62,195 nucleotides of DNA from Accumulibacter sp031732795 (GTDB taxonomy: Bacteria; Pseudomonadota; Gammaproteobacteria; Burkholderiales; Rhodocyclaceae). The DNA lies in the NCBI GenBank assembly GCA_031732795.1, contig JAVMKC010000104.1, positions 1 through 62,195 on the forward strand, written 5' to 3'. The position numbers were made by a program, and so were the translations under genes. Positions within the stretch are counted from its first letter, which is position 1, and every line of letters starts with the position of its first letter. Shown piece after piece: positions 31,735-41,600 of this stretch. Below the pieces are notes generated by a model. The model searched no databases. It had not been told where the DNA came from and saw only the letters and a program-made list of their open reading frames with translations.

Positions 31735-33708
31735 ATGAAAGCCGCCGCCCTGCCCTGCCCTGGCCTGCTCTGGGGAGCCTACCCCGAACGCCGCCGCCTG
31801 AAACCGCGTACCCCGGTGCTGACCGGCCGCCTGCAAGTCGCGGTCGACCAGCCGCGGCGTATCTGGGAAGAACTCGGACAACGGCGGCTGTTGACCGCCG
31901 TACGTGCCGCTGAACAGGCCATCGGCGATTTCGACGACGACGCTTTCGATGCCGAAAGCCGACGCCTGCGTCTACTCGTACGCCACGAAGGACTGAACGG
32001 ATCGCCCTTGGCGCAGACCTTGGCACTGGTGTCCGAGGCCTGCCGGCGTGAACTCGGCTGGCGTCTCTACGACAGCCAGTTGATCGCCGCGGGCATCGTC
32101 CTCGACAACCGCCTCGCCGAAATGGCCACCGGCGAAGGAAAAACCCTGGCCATCGGCGCCGCGGCCGCCACCGCCGCACTGAGCGGCATGCCGGTACACG
32201 TCATCACCGCCAACGACTATCTCGTCGTTCGCGACCTCGACACCCTGCGCCCGCTGTACCGTCGGCTGGGGTTGACGGCCGGCGCCATCACCCAGGAGGT
32301 CGAACCCGACGATCGCCGCATCGTGTACGCCAACGACATCACCTACTGCACCGCCAAGGAACTGGTCTTCGACTATTTGCGCGACTCGATCAGCCGAACC
32401 CGCGGACAACTGCGCTGGCATCTCGAACAACTCTGCGGCGCATCCAGGGCGAAACCGTTGTTGCGCGGCCTGTGCCTGGCCATCGTCGACGAGGCGGACA
32501 GTATCCTGATCGACGAAGCACGCGTACCGCTGATTCTCGCGCAGGCCACCGGCAACCCACAGGAGCAGGAGTTTCTGGCGCGAACCCTGGCGCTCGCCGA
32601 CGGTTTGCGCGCCGGCGTCGACTTTGCTTTCGACCGCGGAACGAACCACATCGAACTGACCGCCGCCGGCCGCGAGCGCCTCGAACGAACCGCCGATGCG
32701 CCCGGCCCGGCCTGGCGGAACCGCCTGCACCGCGAAGAGACCGTACGCATGGCACTCGCTGCGCGTCATCTCTACCACCGCGACCGCCACTATCTGGTGC
32801 GTGACGAAAAAGTGCAGATCATCGATGAAACCACCGGCCGCACCGCCGCCGGCCGCATCTGGTCGCGCGGTTTGCATCAACTGATCGAAATCAAGGAAGG
32901 CTGCCCGCCGAGCGCGCCGCAAACCACCGCCGCACAGATCACCTACCAGCGTTTCTTCCCGCGTTACCTGCGGCTCGGTGGTCTGAGCGGCACACTCGAC
33001 GAATCGCGCCGCGAACTCCTGGCGGTCTATGGTCTGCCCGTGCGGCGCGTACCCTTACGTCGGCCGGACCAGCGCCGTATTTTGCCGAATCGCCTGTTCG
33101 CCGACCGGGAATCCCTGTGGCGCGCCGTCGGAGAACGCTGTGCAGAACGGCAACGCGCCGGGCAACCGGTACTGATCGGCACCGAATCGGTCGCCGACTC
33201 CGACGCCCTGTCGGCATACCTCACCGCCAGCGGCCTGGATCACGTCGTCCTCAACGCCCGCGACGACTGTCAGGAAGCCCAGATCGTCGCCCAAGCCGGT
33301 CAGCCCGGCCGGATCACCGTCACCACCAACATGGCCGGCCGGGGCACCGACATCCGGCTGGCCGAAGGGGTGATCGAGCATGGCGGGCTGCACGTGATCA
33401 ATTGTCAGCTCAACGCCGCCCGGCGCATCGACCGTCAGCTCGCCGGCCGTTGCGCCCGCCAGGGCGACCCGGGCAGCGTCGAAACCTGGTTGTCGCTGGA
33501 CAACGCGCTGTTCCGCCGCCACTTCCCGGGTTGGCTGCTCGAACGCCTGCACGCGCAGATCCCACGACTCAATTCCTGGCTGATCCGCCAGATCGCCGGT
33601 GGTGCGCAACATTGGGAAGAAGCGCACCACACCCTGCAACGCCACCGACTGCTCGAACACGACAAGACCTTCGAACGGCGGCTCTCCTTCGCTGGACGCG
33701 CCGAATGA
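31735..33708 (+). CDS. SecA-like accessory ATPase, shortened
   Basis: A 657-residue homologue of SecA. Conserved parts: Walker A MATGEGKT (130-137), DEADSILIDEARVPLI (252-267), LGGLSGTLDES, TNMAGRGTDIRL (531-542), and QLAGRCARQGDPGS (568-581) as the arginine-finger motif. Housekeeping SecA has about 900 residues. Here only about 70 follow the RQGDPGS motif, so most of the helical scaffold with its two-helix finger, the helical wing and the zinc-binding C-terminus are missing. ATPase activity should be intact but ordinary SecYEG translocation is doubtful. It is tightly linked to export-type genes (16 bases after M50, 4-base overlap with the next). A housekeeping secA is expected elsewhere. Confidence 0.88.
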   Translation: MKAAALPCPGLLWGAYPERRRLKPRTPVLTGRLQVAVDQPRRIWEELGQRRLLTAVRAAEQAIGDFDDDAFDAESRRLRLLVRHEGLNGSPLAQTLALVSEACRRELGWRLYDSQLIAAGIVLDNRLAEMATGEGKTLAIGAAAATAALSGMPVHVITANDYLVVRDLDTLRPLYRRLGLTAGAITQEVEPDDRRIVYANDITYCTAKELVFDYLRDSISRTRGQLRWHLEQLCGASRAKPLLRGLCLAIVDEADSILIDEARVPLILAQATGNPQEQEFLARTLALADGLRAGVDFAFDRGTNHIELTAAGRERLERTADAPGPAWRNRLHREETVRMALAARHLYHRDRHYLVRDEKVQIIDETTGRTAAGRIWSRGLHQLIEIKEGCPPSAPQTTAAQITYQRFFPRYLRLGGLSGTLDESRRELLAVYGLPVRRVPLRRPDQRRILPNRLFADRESLWRAVGERCAERQRAGQPVLIGTESVADSDALSAYLTASGLDHVVLNARDDCQEAQIVAQAGQPGRITVTTNMAGRGTDIRLAEGVIEHGGLHVINCQLNAARRIDRQLAGRCARQGDPGSVETWLSLDNALFRRHFPGWLLERLHAQIPRLNSWLIRQIAGGAQHWEEAHHTLQRHRLLEHDKTFERRLSFAGRAE

Positions 33709-35552
33709 CGATGACCGCCGAAGCCATTTTCTCGCCCAACCGCCTGCGGCAACTGCTGTGTCTGGCTCTGGCCAGCCTGTGCGCTCCCCCCGCCTGGGCC
33801 GCGCAGCCGCTCGGTTGCCTGATCGAACCCGAACGCACCGCCGAAATCGGCAGCCAGGTGGTCGGCGTGATCGAAGCCATCCCCGTCGAACGCGGCGACC
33901 GGGTCAGCAAAGGACAGGTGGTGGCCATGCTGCACGCCCAGTCCGAACGGGCCGCCGTCGGCGTCGCCCAGGCCAAGCTCGACGCCGACGCCGAAGTCCG
34001 CGCCGCCGAAGCCAGCGCCGCCTTCGCCCGGCAGCAATACCAGCGCTCGCAGGATCTGTTCGAAAAAAACTTCATTTCCCGGCAGGCGCTCGACCAGGCG
34101 CACACTGAAGCCGACGTCAGCCAGCAGAAACTCAGTCTGGCCCGCCAGCAGAAGCGCGTCACCGACCGCGAATTGAGTTACGTTCAGGCGCAACTGGCGC
34201 AACGGCAGATCCGCAGCCCGTTCGACGGCATCGTCGCCGAGCGCTACCTGTCGCCCGGCGAACGGGTCGAAGAAAAACCGGTGCTGCGGCTGGCACAGGT
34301 CAACCCCTTGCGGGTGCAGGTCGTCGCGCCGGTCGGCGTGTACGGCCAGATCGGCGTCGGCGACACGGCGTCGGTGCTGCCGGAAATGCCCAACAGCCAG
34401 CCGCATGCCGCCACCGTCGTCCAGGTCGACAAGATCGTCGACCCGGCCAGCAACACCTTCCGCGTCGTCCTGCACCTGCCCAACCCGGACTTCAGCCTGC
34501 CCGCCGGCCTGCGCTGCAAGGCCGATTTCACCGCCGCCGTCAGCCGCCCGGTACCACCAAAAATCGCCGCCACCGTTCAATCCCAGCCAAATCCGCCGCC
34601 CTCGCCCCTCACTCCACCGGCCACCCCGGCCAACGACGCGACAACGCCCGCCGAGAACGCGTCCACCGTCCGCCAGACCGCCGCTCCGGAAGCCAAAGCC
34701 AGCGCCGCACTGATCACCGTCCCGTCGATGCCGCTCATCGCCGCCAGCCACCCCGATCCGGTCGAACCGGCTTTCGGCCGCCCTTCAGCGATCGCCACGG
34801 CAAATGCCGACTATTACGCGGCGCGTCAGGCCAAAGCCGACAAACCGATGGCCACCGTTCCAGGGACGCCGTCCGCCCCCTCAAACGCCCCAGGCGCCGC
34901 CCCGGAAGAAAAAGCCCGCACCGGGCTGAACAGCGCCGCGTCGATGCCGATCATCGCTGCCAGCGACCCGGCTTCGGCTGAGCCGATGCTCAGCCATCCC
35001 TCGGCAATCGCCATGGCCAATGCCGATTTTTACGCCGCGCGCCTGGCAGCGGCCAACAAACCCGCCGTCATCACCACCCTGGTCAGCGCTTCGACACCAG
35101 CCACACCGATGCCCGTCACCGCGGCACTGGCTACGACGACATCGGGCAGCGCGACGCCACCCCCATCGGGAGCAACGGGAACCGAAAATCGGCCGCTACC
35201 CACGGGCAACGACCGCGACGGGATCGAAAAAGCTCTCGGACAGTGGCGCACGACCTGGTCGAACAAGGATCTCGCCGCCTATCTCGCCTGCTACGACGCC
35301 GACTTCCGCATGCCGGACGGCCGGCCGCTGGCCGCCTTGGCCAAGGAACGGCGGCGACGCTTCGCCGAAAACAGCCCGATCCGCGTCCATTACGACTCGT
35401 TGCAGATCACCTTCGACGACCCTGGACGGGCCCGCATCCAGCTTCGTCTGAATTACCAATCCGGCGATGAAACCTACGTCACCACCCGGCTGATGACGCT
35501 GGTCCATCGCAACGGTCAATGGCTGATCGCCGGCGATCAGAAACAAGGCTGA
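33705..35552 (+). CDS. RND-type periplasmic adaptor with C-terminal NTF2-like domain
   Basis: A 615-residue precursor. Signal peptide about 1-33 (CAPPAWAA). An RND/HlyD adaptor (about 36-285) has lipoyl halves VVGVIEAIPVERGDRVSKG and RQIRSPFDGIVAERYLSPG flanking a coiled coil. A Pro/Ala-rich linker (about 286-500) contains two direct repeats of about 42 residues (from 341 and from 413; SMPxIAAS...PSAIAxANAD). The last about 100 residues look like the NTF2/SnoaL-like domain seen in Cds6-type proteins (WRTTWSNKDLAAYLACYDADF). ATG overlaps the SecA-like stop by 4 bases; a longer in-frame extension inside the SecA gene is rejected. A plausible link between inner-membrane machinery and an outer-membrane channel. 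Confidence 0.82.
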   Translation: MTMTAEAIFSPNRLRQLLCLALASLCAPPAWAAQPLGCLIEPERTAEIGSQVVGVIEAIPVERGDRVSKGQVVAMLHAQSERAAVGVAQAKLDADAEVRAAEASAAFARQQYQRSQDLFEKNFISRQALDQAHTEADVSQQKLSLARQQKRVTDRELSYVQAQLAQRQIRSPFDGIVAERYLSPGERVEEKPVLRLAQVNPLRVQVVAPVGVYGQIGVGDTASVLPEMPNSQPHAATVVQVDKIVDPASNTFRVVLHLPNPDFSLPAGLRCKADFTAAVSRPVPPKIAATVQSQPNPPPSPLTPPATPANDATTPAENASTVRQTAAPEAKASAALITVPSMPLIAASHPDPVEPAFGRPSAIATANADYYAARQAKADKPMATVPGTPSAPSNAPGAAPEEKARTGLNSAASMPIIAASDPASAEPMLSHPSAIAMANADFYAARLAAANKPAVITTLVSASTPATPMPVTAALATTTSGSATPPPSGATGTENRPLPTGNDRDGIEKALGQWRTTWSNKDLAAYLACYDADFRMPDGRPLAALAKERRRRFAENSPIRVHYDSLQITFDDPGRARIQLRLNYQSGDETYVTTRLMTLVHRNGQWLIAGDQKQG

Positions 35553-35640
35553 GAGTGGCAATGCGTTCCTCGACGGTTCACCGGCCGCGCATCATCCAGC
35601 CCGGATCATCCACCAGCCCCCCTGATCGGGAGTAGCCGCC

Positions 35641-38600
35641 ATGAACGCTCGTCTGCCCTTCCGCAAGCGCCCGATCGTCGAAGAACTCGAACCGCGACTG
35701 CTGTACTCCGCCGACCTGTCGCCGTTGCACATGCTGGCCGCCGACAGCGGCAGCGAGGTCCGCGTGCTGGAAACGACGGCGCCCCCCAGCGCCGCACCGG
35801 CCAGCACCGTCCAGAGCCAAACCGAAAAACGGCACGAAGTGGTGATCGTCGACGGCGGCATCGCCGACTGGCCCGAACTCATCGCCGATCTGCCGAGCAC
35901 CGGCAATGACCGGACGCTGGACATTGCGCTCCTCGACCCCAGCCGCGACGGGCTGCAACAGATCACCGAGATTCTGTCGCAATTCAACGATCTGGCCGCG
36001 GTACACCTGGTCAGCCATGGCGCCAGCGGCGAAATCGTCCTCGGCAACCGCCTGATCGACCGGCAAACACTGGAAGAAAACAGCGACCTGCTGCAACGCT
36101 GGGGACAATCGCTGTCCGCCGACGGCGACCTGCTGCTCTACGGCTGCCAGGTCGGCGAGGGAGCGGGCGGACAAAGCTTCATCGCCGAATGGGCGCGGCT
36201 GTCCGGTGCCGACGTGGCGGCCAGTGACGACATTACCGGCGCAGCCGATCTCGGCGGCGACTGGGAACTGGAAGTCACCGACGGCGGCATCGAAACGGTC
36301 GGCCTGGCCGCGGTTCCCTGGCATGGGCAACTGGCGGTCGACAGCGCAACGACCACCGGCACCACCACGCTCCCCAGTACCCCACCCACCGACCCGCTAC
36401 CGGCGTCAGGCTCGACCACCAGCGTCACCTCGCTCAAACCACCGCTGGCCTTCGAACAGAACGTCGGCCAGTTCGACGCCGGCATCGACTACGTGGCGCG
36501 CGGCGGCGGCTACAGCGTGCTGCTCACTGGCGGGGATGCGCTCATCAACGTCGGCTACGGCGACGGCAGCGGCCACGTCGTCCGCGTCGACATGCTGGGC
36601 AGCAACACAGCCCGACAGGCCACTGCCGAAGGACTGCAGAACGGGCGATCGAACTACCTCATCGGCAACGACGAGTCACAATGGCACACCGACGTGGCCA
36701 ACTACTCGGCCGTGCGTTATGCCGATGTATTCAACGGCGTCGACGTGCGCTATTACGGCACGGACAACCAACTGGAATACGATTTCATCGTCGCCGCCGG
36801 CGCCGATGCCCACGCCATCGCGCTCAAGCTCGACGGCGCGCAATCGGTAGCCGTGGTCGACGACGGCAGCCTGCGCGTGACGCTCGACGACGCCGGCCAC
36901 AGCCTGAGCTTCAAGGCGCCGGTGGCCTACCAGATCGATGCCGACGGCCAGCGCTTGGCGGTGGCCAGCCGCTACGAAATCCGCGCCGACGGCAGCGTCG
37001 GCTTCGCCCTGGGCGCATACGACACCACGCGCGAACTCGTCATCGACCCGGTGCTGAGCTGGGACACCGTGCTCGGCGGCAACGGCTTCAACATCACCAC
37101 CGGCGCCACCACCGATGCGGCGGGCAACGTCTACCTGATCTGCCAGACCTCCTCGACCAATCTGCCGGCCGCCGGCGGCGCGTACACGACCGCATCGACC
37201 GCCCCCGATGCATTCGTGTTGAAGCTCAACAGCAGTGGCGCGCGCGTGTACTCGACCTACCTGGCCGGCAACGGCGGCGACGCACCCTGGGGCATTACGG
37301 TGGACAGTGCCGGCGCGGCCTATGTGGTGGGCCAGACGACGTCCACCGACTTGCCGGTACCGGGCGCCTACGACAACAGCGTCAACGGCACCGATGCCTT
37401 CCTCATCAAGCTCAACACCACCGGCAGCGCCGTCACGTATGGCACCTACCTGGGCGGCAGCGGCACCGAGGTGGCATACAGCGTAGCCGTGGACAACACC
37501 GGCAAGGCCTGGGTCGTGGGCTACACGACATCGACCTTGAGCGCCGGGCCGGCCATCCAGTTTCCCCAGTACCTCCCGATCGACACCACCGTCGCCGGCA
37601 CCGAAGAAGGTTTCATTGCCCGCTTCGACACCACCCTGACGGGGTCCGCCTCGCGCCTGTTTTCGAGCGTGTTCGGGGGCAACGGCAGCGACATCCTGAT
37701 GAGCGTGACCCAGGACGCCAGCGGCAACGCCATCATCGCCGGCTACTCCTCGTCCACCGACTGGACCACCACCGCCGGCGCCTACGACACCACCCAGAAC
37801 GGCAGCACCGACGGGGTCGTGCTGCGCGTCAGCACCGGTTACGCGCTGACCTATTCCTCCTACCTTGGCGGCAGCGGCATCGACTACGCTGAATCGGTAG
37901 CGGTCGATGCCAGCGGCTATGTCTACCTGGGCGGCTTCACCTATTCCACGCAGGCCACCTTCCCGATCACTGCCGGTGCCGCGCGGGCCACGCTGTCGGG
38001 GACGACCGACTCGTTCGCCGCCAAGCTCGACCTCGGGGTCAGCGGCAGCGGTGGGCTGCTGTGGTCGACCTACGGCGGCACGGGGGGGTCGACGACCTGC
38101 ATAACCCTGGACGCCAGCGGCAACGTCTGGCTCCTGACCGACACGACCTACGCCGGCGCGCCGGCCACGCCGAACGCCGCCGACACGACCTACAACGGCG
38201 GCTACGACCTCGCACTCGAGGCCATCTCGCCCGATGGCAAGCGCATCGGTTACCTGACCTATCTGGGCAGCTCCAACGATGAACTGTCGAGCGGCTTGGC
38301 CTACGCGAACGGATCGATCATCGTCGCCGGCCACGGCGCGAACGCCGCCAACGTGCTGGCGCCCACCCAAACGGTGGGTACACCCGGCGGCACCAACGAC
38401 AGTTTTGTCGCCGACTACACCCTGAGCACGCCGGTGCTCGACCTCGACGCCGACAACAGCTCGGGCGCCACCGGAACCGGCTTCAACGCCGCGTGGTCGG
38501 CCGGCGGCGGCGCCAAGGCCGTGGCCGATGCCGACGCCACGATCACCGACAGCGGCTCCACCGACCTGCAGTGGCTGACCGTGCAGAACGCCGGCCTCGC

Positions 38601-41600
38601 CGACGGCGCCAGCGAAGTGCTGGCCGCCAACACCACCGGCACCAGCATCGCCGCCAGCTACAACAGCGCCACCGGCACGCTGACGCTGTCGGGCTGGGAT
38701 ACGGTGGCGCATTACCAGCAGGTCCTGCGCACCATCACGTACAACAACGCGGCGTCGGTCCCCACCGGCGCGAGTCGCGTGCTGACCTTCACCGTCAGCA
38801 ACGGCGTCAACAGCGCCGGCGCCACCACGAACGTGCAGTTCACGAATACGGCGCCCGTGTTCAGCAATCTCAACGGCACGCCGGCCTACACCGAAAACGC
38901 CGCGGCCGTGGTGCTCGACGCCGACGTCACCATCGCCGACACCCAGTTGACCGCCGCCAACAACTTCAGCGGCGCCACGCTCACCCTGGCCCGCAACGGC
39001 GGCGCCAACGCGCAGGACGTGTTCAGCGCCACCGGCGCGTTGAGTTCGATCGCCGCGGCCAGCGGCAACGTGGTGGTCAGCGGCACCCCCATCGGCACTT
39101 ACACCAACAGCGGCGGCACGCTGGTATTCACCTTCAACGCCAGTGCCACCAATGCACTGGTCAATTCGGCGATGCAAGCCATCGCCTACGCCAATTCCAG
39201 CGATGCGCCGCCGGCCAGCGTCGCCATCAGGTGGCTGTTTAACGATGGGAATGCCGGCGCCCAGGGGTTAGGAGGCCCGACCGCGGTAATCGGTACTCGC
39301 ACGGTCAACATCACGACCGTCAATGACGCGCCCACCTTCGGCAATTCGGGCATCGTAACCACGACCATCGGTACGTACACCGACACGGCTTACGAAGCGG
39401 TGGTCCAGCCGGACGGCAAGATCCTCGCGGTGGGCGAGAGTTACAGCAGCGATAACGAACTCGCCTTCGTACGTTACAACGCCGACGGCACGTTGGACAC
39501 CAGCTTCGGTGGTGGCGACGGCAAGTTGACCATCGCCATAGGCCCAAATTACTACCCGCGTGGCGCGGCCATGCTAGCTGACGGCAAGATCGTCGTCGCG
39601 GGCGGAATCTACGTCGGGAGCGCCTATCAAGTCGCGCTCGTGCGCTGCAACGCTGACGGCACGCTGGACACCGGCTTTGGCGGCGGCGATGGCATCGTCA
39701 CCACCTCGATGGGGGCGATCAGCGTTTCCGCCCAAGGTCTCGCCATCCAGTCCGACGGCAAGATCGTCGTCGTGGGCTCGGCGTTGAACGGCACCACGGC
39801 GGACGTTGCCCTCCTGTGCTACAACGCCGACGGCACGCTGGATGCAAGTTTCGGCGGCGGTGACGGCATCGTGACCACTGCGGTCGACGCCCACAACTAC
39901 TACGGCGCCAGCGTGGCCATGCAGGCGGACGGCAAGATTCTTGTCGCGGGCGTCACCGCCGACGGCAGTTCCAGCACCTTTGCATTGCTGCGCTACACCG
40001 CCAGCGGCACGCTGGACGCAAGCTTCGGCGGCGGCGACGGCATCACCACCACGTCATTTCCAGCGGGCCACAGCAACGCGTCAGCCTTGATCGTGCAGCC
40101 CAACGGCAAGATCATCGTCACCGGCACCGACGGTCCCGCGTTCGCGCTTGCGCGGTACACCACCGACGGCGCGCTGGACACGAGCTTCGGCAGCGGTGGC
40201 ACCGTCACCACCGTCCTCAACCCAGTGGGCTGCAACGCCAGCGCCTTTGACGCCACGCTGCAAGCAGACGGAAAGATCATCCTGGCCGGTTACGCTGCCG
40301 ACAGCGTAACCGGTTTGCAAAGCTTCGCAGTTGTCCGCTACACCGCCAACGGCTCGTTGGATACGGGCTTCGGCCGCGGCGACGGCATCGCTCTCGTGGC
40401 GGACGGGGCCGGCATCGACTGGCTCTACAGCGTCACGACACAAAGCGATGGCAAGATCGTTGCCGCCGGTTTCTCTTCCAATTACGCGTCGTCGGCCTTG
40501 GCGCTCCTGCGCTTCAACGCCAACGGCACGCTGGACAAGAATTTCGGCTCGACCTCGACCTTGGGGGCTGCGGTCTCGTACACCGAGAACGGCAGCGCAG
40601 TCGTGCTGGAATCCGGGGCTCAGATCGCCGACCCCGAGCTGAGCACGGCCGACAATTTCAACGGCGCGACGCTGACTCTGACACGAAACGGCGGCGCCAA
40701 CGCCCAGGACGTGTTCAGCGCCAGCGGCACGCTCGGCACGCTGACGCAAAGCGGCAACCTGACCGTCGGCGGCACGACCATCGGCACCGTCACCACCAAC
40801 AGCGCCGGAACGCTGTTGTTGACCTTCGGCGCCGGCGCCACCAATGCGCGGGTGAACTCGGCGCTGCAGCAGATCGCCTACAGCAACACCAGCGACGCGC
40901 CACCGACCAGTGTGCAGATCGACTGGACATTCAACGACGGCAACAGCGGCGCCCAGGGCACCGGCGGCGCGCTCGCCGCCACCGGCGGTACGACGATCGC
41001 CATCACCGCGGTCAACGACGCGCCAACCATCGCCTACGGTGAAGGCGAAAAGACGTTTGTCGAAGGCGGCGGAGCGATCATCATCGACGCGACGGCCACC
41101 GTCTCCGACGCGGACAGTGCCAATTTTGCCGGTGGTCATCTGCTGGTGGACATCCCCACCAACGGCTGGATCTACGACCGCATCGCCGTACGCAACGAGG
41201 GCATGGGCGCCGGCCAGGTCGGCGTCAGCGGCGCCAATGTCTATTACGGGGGTGTCGCGATCGGTACCTGGAGCGGCTCGGGCGCACCGCTGGATGTGGC
41301 CTTCAATGCCAATGCCGATCTGGCGGCGGCGCAAGCGGTGATGCGCAACATCAGCTTCGACGCCGCGGAAGACACGTTCTCGCCCGCGCGCACGTTGCGC
41401 ATGCGATTGAGCGACGGCGACGGCGGCGACGCGGTCGCCATCACCAAGACCATCCGCATTCAGAACGACCGCGATCTGTGGGTGACCACGGAGAGTGATA
41501 CGGCCGATGGCGACACCAGCAGCATCACCGCGCTGTTGGCCAACCTCGGTGCCGACGGGCAGATCAGCCTGCGCGAAGCGCTTCTCGCCACCAACAACAC

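Noticed and set aside
33117..33704. Upstream extension of the RND adaptor frame
   Set aside because: It lies inside the SecA-like gene in another frame; the signal peptide begins at 33705.
31735..33708. Housekeeping secA
   Set aside because: Too short, lacks the C-terminal third and sits in an export-type cluster.
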